64,000 nucleotides of DNA from Pterobdella sp. o SKG-2022. Lineage: Eukaryota; Annelida; Clitellata; Hirudinida; Piscicolidae. A program made the translations under genes and the position numbers. Of this stretch, positions 11,985 through 23,364 are shown piece by piece (position 1 is the stretch's first letter; the number at the start of each line of letters is the position of its first letter). The notes beneath the pieces were generated by a model. It saw only the letters and a program-made list of their open reading frames with translations, made no database searches and was not told where the DNA came from. The DNA is taken from positions 248,001 through 312,000 of the forward strand of contig OZ038321.1 in NCBI GenBank assembly GCA_964035795.1. Reading direction: 5' to 3'.

Positions 11985-14861
11985 ATGCACCCTCAAAATC
12001 CATCTCCTTTTGTGAAGTTTGGCCTTCTCAATCCCCGTTCCACTCGCAACAAATCCACTCTTATCCTGGACGCGATCTCCACTCACTGTTTCGATATCCT
12101 TGCATTGACTGAAACGTGGATCCCGGAAGATGCTGACAATGTCACAAAATACGACATTGTTCCCCCAGGTTACCATGTTCTACATTCTCATCGTTCTAGT
12201 GGAAAACGCGGTGGTGGTATTTCTTTGATTTCCTCCAACTCCGTTAAACTGACACTTGTAAAATCTGAAATACACTCTTCCTTTGAAGCATTAACTGCCC
12301 AAGCCTCTTTCCTAACACGTTCCTTAACCATTTCTGTTATTTACCGCCCTCCTAACTCAAGTAATTTTATTCGTGAACTCACAGCTCATCTTTATTTTCT
12401 TTCTTCGACATTCAATCATTTCATAATGGCTGGAGATTTTAATACCCCTAATTGTCATCATCTTGATAATCCCCTTAATATTCTTTTGCGAGAGCACGGT
12501 TTGATGCAGCATATTAACTTTCCAACTCACAGACTTGGCAATACTCTCGATCTTGTTATCACACCTGCTTCTCTCTCTCATCTTATTTCTGACCCTGTCA
12601 GCGAAATTTTTGAATCTGATCATTTCCTTATTTCGTGCCGTCTTAACCTCGCACGGCCCCACCTTTCACCTCATCGTGTCACTTCTCGGTCTTTCATGAA
12701 TCTCAACTTGGCCGGCTTTGGAAAGGATGTCAATTTTATAAGCGATTTACTTATTAATTCTCCAATCTCTAAGGTTGATGACTTTGTTAGTTCCATGGAC
12801 AAATTGTTTCTTTCGCTGATGAATTCTCATGCTCCTTTACGCAGTCATACTTTTCGCCCCAGCTTCCATTCACACTTTCATCTGTCTGAAAATGCTCTCT
12901 CTGCCAAACGCCGAAGAAGGAAAATCGAGAGACAGATATCCAGTCTCCGAAAGCTTTGTGTGCAAGTCCCTGATGATCTTTTACAGGAATTCCGTATTTC
13001 ACGTAAACTCGCCCGCGCCGCCATTAACAAGTCACGTGCTGATTATCTTAATCTATCGCTATCTTCAGCGACACCTAACTCCAAAGCCTTTTGGAAAACG
13101 GCGAACTCCATACTTCACAGGTCTCCTCCACTTCCTCCGCGGACTCCTGCGGAATATGATCTTTTTGTTGAAAACTTTAGCACTTTTTTCAAGACTAAGA
13201 TTGAGTTGATTCATAGCTCGCTACCGATCACTAATCTTCCCCGTCAGCCCTCCTTAACTGACAGTGATCAATCAAATCTCTCATTTTTCTCACCTCCTAG
13301 TGTTGATGAAATCATCAAATTGATCAATTCTCTCCCAAATAAATCCTCACCTTTAGATATAATCCCTGTTTTCCTGCTTAAGCAGTTTTCCGGCATCTTT
13401 GCCTCCATTATATGCAAACTTTCGGCTCTTTCCTTTTCACAGGGTATTTTTCCAACTTCATTCAAAACGGCGCAGGTAACCCCTTTACTGAAAAAATATA
13501 ATCTAGACCCCATGCAACCATCCAATTATCGTCCTATTTCAAACCTCAGCACCATCTCAAAGATCTTAGAAAGGGTTGTTCTCAAGAGATTATCCTCTCA
13601 TGTTTCTGTACTGCGTAACTTCAACCTTTTCCAGTCGGCGTATCGCTCACATCACTCAACGGAAACTGCGCTTTTGTACATCACTGACAGCCTCCGCAAT
13701 ATCTGTGCTACCGGGTCTGCGGCCGTCTTAGTGTCTTTAGATATTTCAGCAGCTTTTGACACCATTAATCATCCAAATATGCTGCATATCCTTGAAGACT
13801 ACTTTCACATTTCTGGCATTGCTTTATCCTGGTTTCAGTCCTATCTTTCCGAACGCAAGCAATTTGTTAAGATAAGCTGCTCTTCCTCTACCCCTGTCTC
13901 CCTTCGTTTTGGTGTTCCTCAAGGTTCTGTTCTTGGGCCCATACTCTTTTCTCTTTATACTTCTCCTATTAGCGAGATCATACAGAAGCACGACGTTCTA
14001 TATCATCAGTTTGCTGATGATATTACCCTCTTTACAGGCGCTTCTTACCTTGATCCTCATCCCAGCCTCACTAAGATATCTGAATGCATCACTGAGCTCA
14101 ATCTTTGGTTTTCTAACAATCACCTCATGTTGAATCCTAACAAAAGCGAAGTGATGTTTGTCGGCAGTCCCATACTCCTTTCCAAATCCAATCTTCCCAC
14201 TGAAGTAATCTTTGACAGCACTACTCTTTCCGTAACGTCCAAACTGAAGATACTAGGTGTAACTCTTGATTCTAGACTCAACTTTACACACTTTGTCTCT
14301 CAGATCATACAATCATCCAACTTTCATCTCCATGCGATCAGACAGGCACGCAAGTTCCTACCCTTTGACACTGCCGTTGCTCTGATCATCTCTTTAGTTC
14401 TTTCAAGGATTGATTACTGTAACTCTCTTCTTTGTCGACTCCCGAACTGTCTTATTTCTAAGTTGCAATCTCTCCAAAATCGCGCTGCTAAAACCGCTCT
14501 TCAAGCCGACTACTATTCTTCATCTCACACCTGTCTCGATCGCCTCCATTGGCTGCCGGTCGTACTAAGAGCCCAGTTCAAGTTGCTATGGCTCACGGCT
14601 AACATCTTAGACTTTAATCAGCCAGCTTATTTATATGACCGTCTTTCCATCAGACAGACTTCTGAGTCTCTCAGGTCTTCCAACACTGGTTTATGCCTAC
14701 ATCAGCCTGTCTCTTCTAAACCTTTCTTACATCGCTCCTTCTCGCATATCGCCCCTCACTTATGGAACTCTCTTCCACTTAATGTCCGTCTTTCACCTTC
14801 TCTTAAAATTTTTCGCAAGCGTTTAAAAACGCATCTTTATAGCCAAATTTCTTTCTCATAG
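11985..14861 (+). CDS. LINE ORF2: APE endonuclease-reverse transcriptase, intact
   Basis: Polyprotein of 958 aa that nicks the target and copies the element RNA by target-primed reverse transcription. The N-terminal apurinic-endonuclease-like domain shows the catalytic landmarks TETW, GDFN, TLDLVIT and SDHFLISC. The reverse transcriptase shows NYRPISN, FQSAYRSHHSTETALL, SLDISAAFDTINH (motif A Asp), GVPQGSVLGP, FADDITLF (YADD-type catalytic motif) and LNPNKSE. The C-terminal domain has the HWLPV and FRKRLKTHLY blocks typical of CR1/L2-related elements. No RNase H domain is visible. There is no stop or frameshift, so the protein should be functional. Confidence 0.95.
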   Translation: MHPQNPSPFVKFGLLNPRSTRNKSTLILDAISTHCFDILALTETWIPEDADNVTKYDIVPPGYHVLHSHRSSGKRGGGISLISSNSVKLTLVKSEIHSSFEALTAQASFLTRSLTISVIYRPPNSSNFIRELTAHLYFLSSTFNHFIMAGDFNTPNCHHLDNPLNILLREHGLMQHINFPTHRLGNTLDLVITPASLSHLISDPVSEIFESDHFLISCRLNLARPHLSPHRVTSRSFMNLNLAGFGKDVNFISDLLINSPISKVDDFVSSMDKLFLSLMNSHAPLRSHTFRPSFHSHFHLSENALSAKRRRRKIERQISSLRKLCVQVPDDLLQEFRISRKLARAAINKSRADYLNLSLSSATPNSKAFWKTANSILHRSPPLPPRTPAEYDLFVENFSTFFKTKIELIHSSLPITNLPRQPSLTDSDQSNLSFFSPPSVDEIIKLINSLPNKSSPLDIIPVFLLKQFSGIFASIICKLSALSFSQGIFPTSFKTAQVTPLLKKYNLDPMQPSNYRPISNLSTISKILERVVLKRLSSHVSVLRNFNLFQSAYRSHHSTETALLYITDSLRNICATGSAAVLVSLDISAAFDTINHPNMLHILEDYFHISGIALSWFQSYLSERKQFVKISCSSSTPVSLRFGVPQGSVLGPILFSLYTSPISEIIQKHDVLYHQFADDITLFTGASYLDPHPSLTKISECITELNLWFSNNHLMLNPNKSEVMFVGSPILLSKSNLPTEVIFDSTTLSVTSKLKILGVTLDSRLNFTHFVSQIIQSSNFHLHAIRQARKFLPFDTAVALIISLVLSRIDYCNSLLCRLPNCLISKLQSLQNRAAKTALQADYYSSSHTCLDRLHWLPVVLRAQFKLLWLTANILDFNQPAYLYDRLSIRQTSESLRSSNTGLCLHQPVSSKPFLHRSFSHIAPHLWNSLPLNVRLSPSLKIFRKRLKTHLYSQISFS

Positions 14862-14925
14862 CCCTTCTGATTAGAACAGCGCCTCTGCAGCAAACCTAGT
14901 TTGCAAACTGCGCGCCCTACAAATA

Positions 14926-15235
14926 CAAATACAAATACAAACAATAATAATAACAAAAACAACAATAATAATAACAACAAAAACAATTCTACTAATAACA
15001 ACAACAACAATAATAATAACAACAAAAACAATACTACTAATAACAACAACAATAATAATAATAACAACAACAACAATAATAATAATAACAACAACAACAA
15101 TAATAATAATAACAACAACAACAATAATAATAATAACAAAAACAACAATAATAATAACAACAAAAACAACAATAATAATAATAAAAAAAACAACAATAAT
15201 AATAACAAAAACAACAATAATAATAATAATGAAAA
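14926..15235. repeat. AAC/AAT trinucleotide array, 3' side of the LINE
   Basis: It begins in the ACAAAT tail and continues as AAC/AAT repeats. The 208 bases 14941-15148 match 10139-10346 with one difference, so this is a long direct repeat flanking the LINE. Confidence 0.95.
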
Positions 15236-15291
15236 TGAAATGAACACTCAAGCAGTCACGTTTGCAGGGAAGGCTTTCAAGTCTCTATTCA

Positions 15292-16190
15292 GTTTTATTA
15301 TTATTTTTTTATTATTATTTTTTTATTATTATTTTTTTTTTATTATTTTTATTTTATTCTATTATTTTTATTTTTTTTTATTATTTTTATTTTTTTTAAT
15401 TATTTTTATTATTCTTATTTTTTTGAAGAATAATTATTTTTTTAATTTTTTAAATTATTTTTATTTTTTTTTTATTATTTTTATTTTTTTATTTTTTTAT
15501 TATTTTTAAAAATTATTTTTACTTTTTTTATTTTTTTAATTATTTTAATTATTTTTATTTTTTTTATTATTTTTATTTTTTTTTTCATTATTTTTATAAT
15601 TTTTATAATTTTTATTTTTTTTATTATTTTTATTATATATTTTTTTAATTATTATTTTTTTTTTATAGTTATTTTTTTTATTATTTTTATTTTTTTAATT
15701 GTTTTTATTATTTTTTTATTATTTTTTTTATTATTTTCATTTTTTTATTATTTTTTATTATTATTTTTATTTTTTTTTATTATTTTTATTATTATATTTT
15801 TTATTATTTTTATTTTTATTATTATTATATTTTCTATTATTTTTAATTTTTTTATTATTTTTTTTTATTATTTCCATTTTTTTTAATTATTTTTATTTTT
15901 TCAATATTTTTATTATTTTTTTAATTATTTTAATTATTTTTCTTTTATTCAATTTCTTTTTATTTTTTTTTTAATTTTTTCAATTTTTTTTTATTTTTTT
16001 TTAATTTTATAAATTATTTTTATAATTTTTAATTTTTTTAATTATTCCTATTATTTTTATTATTTTTCTCTTTTTTATTATTATTTTTTTTACTATTTTT
16101 ATTATTATTTTTATTAATTATTTTATTTTTTTTATTATTTTCTATTCTTTAATTTTTATTTTTTTTATTTTTATTTAAAAAATTTTTTCT
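15292..16190. repeat. T-rich ATTTTT simple-repeat block
   Basis: About 900 bp of ATTATTTTT/ATTTTTT words with almost no G or C. It separates the two inverted LINE copies. Hydrophobic open frames across it are compositional artefacts. Confidence 0.9.
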
Positions 16191-16261
16191 TTCAATATCT
16201 CATCACTATTACCACCTTTAACTATCCATTCATGAGGGGTTTTCTTGTTTGTTTATTATTT

Positions 16262-17512
16262 CTATTATTTGTATTTGTATTTGTATTTGTAGGGCGCGCA
16301 GTTTGCACTAGGTTTGCTGCAGAGGCGCTGTTCTAATCAGAAGGGCTATGAGAAAGAAATTTGGCTATAAAGATGCGTTTTTAAACGCTTGCGAAAAATT
16401 TTAAGAGAAGGTGAAAGACGGACATTAAGTGGAAGAGAGTTCCATAAGTGAGGGGCGATATGCGAGAAGGAGCGATGTAAGAAAGGTTTAGAAGAGACAG
16501 GCTGATGTAGGCATAAACCAGTGTTGGAAGACCTGAGAGACTCAGAAGTCTGTCTGATGGAAAGACGGTCATATAAATAAGCTGGCTGATTAAAGTATAA
16601 GATGTTAGCCGTGAGCCATAGCAACTTGAACTGGGCTCTTAGTACGACCGGCAGCCAATGGAGGCGATCGAGACAGGTGTGAGATGAAGAATAGTAGTCG
16701 GCTTGAAGAGCGGTTTTAGCAGCGCGATTTTGGAGAGATTGCAACTTAGAAATAAGACAGTTCGGGAGTCGACAAAGAAGAGAGTTACAGTAATCAATCC
16801 TTGAAAGAACTAAAGAGATGATCAGAGCAACGGCAGTGTCAAAGGGTAGGAACTTGCGTGCCTGTCTGATCGCATGGAGATGAAAGTTGGATGATTGTAT
16901 GATCTGAGAGACAAAGTGTGTAAAGTTGAGTCTAGAATCAAGAGTTACACCTAGTATCTTCAGTTTGGACGTTACGGAAAGAGTAGTGCTGTCAAAGATT
17001 ACTTCAGTGGGAAGATTGGATTTGGAAAGGAGTATGGGACTGCCGACAAACATCACTTCGCTTTTGTTAGGATTCAACATGAGGTGATTGTTAGAAAACC
17101 AAAGATTGAGCTCAGTGATGCATTCAGATATCTTAGTGAGGCTGGGATGAGGATCAAGGTAAGAAGCGCCTGTAAAGAGGGTAATATCATCAGCAAACTG
17201 ATGATATAGAACGTCGTGCTTCTGTATGATCTCGCTAATAGGAGAAGTATAAAGAGAAAAGAGTATGGGCCCAAGAACAGAACCTTGAGGAACACCAAAA
17301 CGAAGGGAGACAGGGGTAGAGGAAGAGCAGCTTATCTTAACAAATTGCTTGCGTTCGGAAAGATAGGACTGAAACCAGGATAAAGCAATGCCAGAAATGT
17401 GAAAGTAGTCTTCAAGGATATGCAGCATATTTGGATGATTAATGGTGTCAAAAGCTGCTGAAATATCTAAAGACACTAAGACGGCCGCAGACCCGGTAGC
17501 ACAGATATTGCG
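16262..17512 (-). mobile_element. 5'-truncated inverted copy of the CR1/L2-type LINE
   Basis: Reverse-complement copy of the 3' part of the element at 10347-14940, matching from base 13695 to the ACAAAT tail. The truncation point (17512) lies within the RT domain, shortly before the SLDISAAF motif. The remaining frame (RT motif A to the C-terminus, stop near 16346) is open. I see one amino-acid difference from the full copy (Asp to Tyr in the NIL.FNQ segment) and a 2-bp deletion in the 3' UTR. Such short 5'-truncated inserts are the usual product of incomplete reverse transcription. It is a dead copy: no endonuclease and a partial RT. Confidence 0.93.
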
Positions 17513-17819
17513 ATTTTATTATGATTTTATTCTCATTTTTATTATTCTTTTTACTATAATATTATTCTTTTTTTTTATTTTTTTTATTAAGATTTTATTT
17601 TGATTTTAATTATTATTTTTATTATGATTTGGATTCTATTTTATCAGTTCTTTTCACCATCACTTCGGCACTATCCCACGCCATGTTTTTTTTTATTATT
17701 TATAAATCCATTTTTATGATGAGTTCACTAGCAAAGGTTTTTTGAAAAAAATTTTCAAAAATAATTTTCAAAAAAATGAAAAAGGTTTTTCATTAAAATC
17801 TAGTGCGGAACATAGGATG

Positions 17820-17945
17820 GTTGGAAGGGGGCCCTCTGGGGGCAGGTGGGGGTCTGGTGGGGGTCTGGTGGAGAGCCCTTGTTTTGGGGGAGGGGGTCTG
17901 GTGAAGGCCTACTAGGAGGAGGGTCTGGTCGGAAGACGCTCTTTC
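17820..17945 (+). other. G-rich island with G-quadruplex potential
   Basis: A patch dominated by GGGGG and GGGTCTGGTGGGGG-type runs (many runs of 3 to 5 G) inside sequence that is otherwise strongly A/T-rich. The GGGTCTGGTG word recurs several times. No gene is recognised. Confidence 0.6.
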
Positions 17946-17990
17946 AATTTAGAAGGTTTCATGCTTCTTCACGTTGTAAGTGGGTGGCTA

Positions 17991-17994
<4 letters not shown>

Positions 17995-18043
<49 letters not shown>

Positions 18044-18045
18044 TC
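17995..18045. repeat. AAT microsatellite
   Basis: An uninterrupted run of AAT triplets of about 50 bp, continuing as degenerate AT-rich repeat to about 18130. Confidence 0.9.
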
Positions 18046-18574
18046 AATAATCTTATTCATAATAATAATATAAATCATAATTATCATAATATTAATAAAA
18101 ATTATAATAATAACCATAAAAATAATAAAAGTGAAAATAAGAATAAAAAATCGTGAATAAGTGGAATATAAAGACCGGGCAATGAAAAAAGACCAATAAA
18201 TGAGACTCTCAATGTTTCTGGCGATGTTGAATAGTTTAATACGGAACAGATAAACATCTGAGGAGCATAATTAACTACAACTTAAAGTATATAAAAGTGA
18301 AAAAACTGGAAAGCTGCCATGATAAACAAGAGTTATGTCGCCATATATACTTCTAAAAACCCAGACGTTAGTGCGGTCAATAACTAGTCTCGAAATTATG
18401 AATAATAAAAACACGAGAATATTTGAATTGTTTATTTTGACCAAGCTTCTCCATATATTCTCCATCATCATCAGGTGACTTATTGGTGCATCGAGGTTCA
18501 TTTGGGCTGGTCCAAATGTGCCATCAAGTCCTTCGAGAATTTGAGGCTTCAAGCAGGAAAGAAAAATATTTATT

Positions 18575-18803
<229 letters not shown>

Positions 18804-19021
18804 TAAAAGAAAGAAAAATGATAAATCCAGTTATATCATGAAGTACTCAATTTTTCTTTTTTATCTTCTCCAATTTTAATTTCCGTTTTTTTGTAAATTT
18901 GTCTTCAAATATATAAATATATATCTATATTTTTTTATGAAACACCGTACTGACCTTCCTAGCTCTCTTTCCTAAACCAATAATAACTCTTGACACCACT
19001 GTATATCTAATCACCTGATCA

Positions 19022-19397
19022 AAGAGCAGTTTTGTGCTAAAAATTTACGGAAACAGTGCACTAATAAGCATTGCCCGGAAATATAATAAAGCGCATATAT
19101 CACAAACATTCAGTTTAATAACACGAAAAAGTGTTATTAAACAAACAACTAGAGCAGAGATCAGTTCTGTGTTGGAAATTCTCGGCAACAGTGTACAAAC
19201 AAACACTGCCCGGTAATATTACAAGGAACACGAACAAATAAAACAAACATCGAGTACTAACAAAAAATAAGTGTTATTAAACGAATCATTTGATTAGAGC
19301 AGTTTTGTGCTAAAATTTCACGGCAACAGTGTGCAAGCAAGCACTGCCTGGAAATATAATAAGGCACACAAGCAAATATCACAAACATTTAAAGTGA
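19022..19397 (+). repeat. Three diverged tandem units in the 5' part of the R4-type LINE
   Basis: Units start near 19022, 19151 and 19295. Each begins with (AG)AGCAG..TTCTGTGTTG/TTTTGTGCTAA, followed by CGG.AACAGTG and CACTGCCCGG, then CAAACAT. Units 1 and 2 also end in GTGTTATTAAAC. Tandem monomers at the 5' end of LINEs often carry promoters; that role here is inferred. Confidence 0.7.
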
Positions 19398-19588
19398 AGA
19401 GTTATATTTATGGATTTATTTTTTTTAACTAATTTTTTATTTGCTTTATCTTTTCACTAATATTTACCAACTTTTATTATTTATTTGTTTTATCGATTCT
19501 ATCCTTTAACTTTTCTTCTTTCACAATTATTTTCTTTTTATATTCACTTGCTTATTTTCATATATTTATCATCAAACCACCCAGTAAG

Positions 19589-19590
<2 letters not shown>

Positions 19591-19630
<40 letters not shown>
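19591..19630 (+). repeat. Poly(A) run of about 40 bases inside the R4-type LINE
   Basis: An uninterrupted A homopolymer beginning after CAGTAAGTATT. It may mark a nested retro-insertion or polymerase slippage. It lies between the 5' tandem units and the first coding remnants. Confidence 0.8.
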
Positions 19631-19632
<2 letters not shown>

Positions 19633-21530
19633 ACTTTTTTAAAAAGCTCATCCCAAATAATATTAAACTCAAAAGTTTCACTCGCGAAAACCTTTACAAT
19701 TCACAAACGACTAAAAATGGTCAAACGTAATAAAAATTCGAATTACGGCGACCTGGAAAGTATCAGTAAAGCTGATTCAGCATCGCCCGGCAGAGACTGT
19801 GTGAGGGAGCAGACACAACTCAGTCGTCATAATATAACTGCAACAACCTAAGAACGTCGAGAAATTGTAAGAAGCACCCAGACACGGAGTGACTCCCAAC
19901 ATGGCCTTCAAAGCGCAACATCCACAAGCAGAAAGTTGACGTCCAAGCGACATAAGTGGACATCAGAAGAGTATCAGGAGATATAAAGATTCTATTTTAT
20001 TACTACGGAAATATATTCGAACTATCCAGTCACAAAAAATACTTACGAGATATGGGGAAAAAGAAATACCCAGTTAGCTAAAAGCTTATCAACAGACCCA
20101 AATAAGCTAGCAAACACACGACGATATATTAAAAAAAAACGGGCTAATACCAGAAGAAACTCACAAAAAAATAAAAAATGAGGTAGTCCGAATAACTGTC
20201 AAAAATAAGAAAGAAAATAAAAAGATAGGAAATTCCACCAGCAAAAAGAACAACGCCACATCTATACTACCGCATCGCCAGAAAAAGAAAACACAACTTC
20301 ACTATCTGAACGGATAAACAGCAAAATTCAAAAAGAGATTCTTCAAATTTTTGAGAATGTCAGAACAAAAGAAACAACACAAAGACAACCTTTAAAAAAA
20401 ATAACTGAAACAAAAGCTATGAAAGCCAAAATAAACGAAGTTAACGAGAATCTTGGAAAAATACTTGAAAAAATAGTGCCTCTATTACTTTCAGATCTAA
20501 ACCATCTTATTTTTGCTTCAGCGGCTTATGTGAGCCAGCCAAAAAAAGAGATTGATAAAAACAATGTCGAAGCCAAAAATCTTGAGGTGGAAAATAAAAC
20601 TGCAAGAAAAAATAAAAAATCTTAGATAAGATTGAAGAATAATCGAAGAGATTCTGAAAGACAACAAAAGCTCAAAAGTAAAAACAAAAGCAAATTTGGT
20701 AAAGAAAAAACTAGGAATGGAAGAAAATAGCTGTGAAGAAATAAGCGAAGGCTTAAATCAAAGAATTCAAGCCAAAGAACACAGAATTCAAAGAGATGAC
20801 AAAAGAAAAAGATGGTTTGAGCAAAACAGGCTGTTTAACCTTAATGCCAAAAAATTTTATGAAGAGATAAATGGAGGAAACGCAATAGTAAATAAGCCAC
20901 CACCAAATCAAGAAGAAACAGCAAAATATTGGAAAAGCATCTGGGAGAACGAAGAAAAACACAATGAAACCACTGAATGGCTTCCCCGTATAAGAAAACA
21001 TGTGAAGCAACTAACAGCCACAGGCCAAAAATGGGAAAAAATTACTGCAGAAAACATAAAAGAAACATTGAAAAATGTGCCAAACTGGAAAACGCCAGGT
21101 CCAGACTAAATTCCAAACTTTTGGTTGAAGAAGCTCAACATAAGCCACTCTTTCTTAGCTAATGCTCTAAATGAAATAATGGAAGACTCCAACAAGAGCC
21201 CAAAGTGGTTAACAGAAGGGAACACATACTTAGTGGCAAAAGATCAAAACACGCAAGATCCAAAGAGCTATCACCCGATCACATGTCTACCCACCATTTA
21301 TAAAACATTGACGTCGATGTTAGCAAACAAAACTTACTCTTGGAAAATTTTCAGCCGTTACCGGAAGAACAAAAAGGCTGCAGAGTAGGTTCATTTGGAA
21401 GCAAGGACCAACTGCTAATAAATCGGATGATCACTGGAATCACAAAAAATAAGAAAGGCCCTCTATCTCAAGCATGGATAAACTATAAAAAGCTTTCAAC
21501 AGTGTACCACATTCATGGATCTTAGAAGTC

Positions 21531-22379
21531 ATGAAGATGTACGGAATTCACTCTCGGATTGTTGAATTCATCTTGCGTACCATACCTCAATGGAGAATAA
21601 ACCTAGGAATGAGACACATGAAGGGAAATATGAAAATTCCTGGGATCAAAATAATGACAGGGATTTTCCAAGGAGATTCATTGTCACCTCTTATTTTCTG
21701 TCTATCACTTTGCCCTTTGAGGATTCTTTTGAATGAGAAAAACTCTCCAGCTATTAAAATAGGCAAAGCTGAAAAAGGAAAAAATCTCAACCATCTATTC
21801 TACATGGACGATCTAAAAATTTACAGCAAATCAGACTCTGATTTAAGATCACTCCTTAGAATAGTCAAAAAGTTCAGCGATGACATTAGGATAAAATTTG
21901 GCTTAGAAAAATGTGCAGAGATATCCATAATTAAAGTTAAAATGGTGAGAAGCTCCAACATCAGTCTGAATGAGCATACGCACACAAAAGAATTATCTAA
22001 TACCGAATCGTACAAATACCTAGGGGTCGAAGAGTCATCTAATACACACCACAAAAAAATGAGAGAGAGATTAAAAAAGAGATATTACAGAAGGTTAAGA
22101 ATGATACTGAGCACAGAACTTAGCTTGCCAAACAAAATTATGGCAATAAACAGCTTGGCTATACCAGTCTTATCCTATAGCTTTGGCGTAGTGAACTGGT
22201 CGAAAACTGACGTACAAGGAATAAACAGAAAAACGAGAAAAATACTCACAATGTTCAAAATGCATCACCCTCGAGCCGACACAGAAAGACTCTACGTTTC
22301 TAGATCAGAAGGAGAAAGAGGATTGATGCAGGTAGAATCCCACTTTTACACAATTCTCGCTAGCCTGGAAATTTATTGA
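21531..22379 (+). pseudogene. R4-type LINE, reverse transcriptase fragment (longest open part)
   Basis: The longest surviving frame of the decayed element, about 280 codons. It covers RT motifs B to E and the thumb: GIFQGDSLSPLIF, FYMDDLKIYSK (the catalytic YADD is YMDD, as in R2/R4 relatives), FGLEKCAE and YKYLGVEE. The C-terminal part has HHPRADTERLYVSRSEGERGL, a block characteristic of this LINE group. It is interrupted on both sides, so no full-length protein can be made. Confidence 0.85.
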
Positions 22380-23055
22380 AAGAAACAAACTACTCCTTCA
22401 ATGTGTGCAGTAACAGAACACGAAGAATCAAAAAAGTCTGCTTATAGTCTCTTTAAAATCAATAAAAATGTGAGGAGAGCGTTTAATCTGAACTTTGAGA
22501 ATACAGTTTCTCAAGAAAATGTTCACCCAGTTACTGTAGCGCGTAAAACAAAACACATGGTAAAAAAACACTCATGAAGGAAATTCAAAACAAATACACA
22601 AATAAGCCTATGCACGGTCAGTATGCACAAGCCCTTGAAAGTGAACAAATAGACAAGAAAAAATCCATAGCATGGCTTCGCAGCGCTGGGTTGAAAGAAA
22701 CAACTGAGAGCCTCATAATTGCCGCCCAAGATCAGACGCTTGCAACAAATTATTATGGAAAGAAAATATTGAAAAAGGCGTTGATCCCAATTGTAGGCTT
22801 TGCAGAACTCACCCTGAAACAATATCACACATTGTTTCAGGATGCCCAATGCTGGCAAAGCACGAGTACCTAGAGCGCCACAACAGAGTCGCTAAATTCA
22901 TCCACTGGACAATATGTAAGACACATGGATTTGAAGTCAAAAGTAAGTGGTACGAACACGAAATTCGACCAGTGATAAAAAAAGACGAACTAACAGTACT
23001 ATAGGACAGCCCAATACACACAGACAGAAACATACAGGCAAATAAACCAGACATA

Positions 23056-23364
23056 GTGGTTGAAGATGAAAAAAAAAGAGAGTGTATTCTGGTTGATATC
23101 CCAGTACCATCAGACACCAACATAGTGTCGAAAACATCTGAGAAAATTTGCAAATACCGCGATCTGCAAATAGAGATATCAAGATGCTGGAATATGAATA
23201 CAAAAGTAGTTCCAATAGTTGTAGGCGCGCTGGGAATAGTCGGAAAAGCTTTAAGTCTCAAACTCTCGAGGCTTACTGGATCACCTAAAATTTATGAAAT
23301 CCAGAAAACAGCGCTTATGGGCACGGCGCACATTTTAAGAAGAGTTTTGGCCCGTAATGAATGA
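23056..23364 (+). pseudogene. R4-type LINE, restriction-like endonuclease fragment
   Basis: C-terminal PD-(D/E)XK-type nuclease of the R2/R4 group, which would cleave the target site. Visible landmarks are KPDIVVEDEKKRECILVDI (catalytic acidic residues), VPSDTNIVSKTSEKICKY, and VVPIVVGALGIVGKAL followed by TALMGTAHILRRVL. It ends at a stop close to the element's 3' end and is separated from the RT fragment by frame breaks. Confidence 0.85.

Larger units (their letters stand above)
10347..14940 (+). mobile_element. Full-coding CR1/L2-type non-LTR retrotransposon (LINE)
   Basis: An APE-type LINE with two uninterrupted ORFs separated by 15 bp and a 3' end of ACAAAT repeats (about 14920-14940). 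The 5' junction is at 10346/10347, where flanking repeat meets unique sequence. There is almost no 5' UTR, since the first ATG of ORF1 is at 10353. The C-terminal region after the RT (NRAAKTAL, RLHWLPV, KIFRKRLKTHLY) is of the CR1/L2 type. A CCHC-bearing ORF1 is more common in other Jockey-superfamily lineages, so the exact clade is uncertain. Both ORFs are intact and a truncated copy nearby is almost identical, so the family was active recently. Confidence 0.92.

Noticed and set aside
15280..15974. Phe/Leu/Tyr-rich transmembrane-like frames
   Set aside because: Artefact of the T-rich ATTTTT block.
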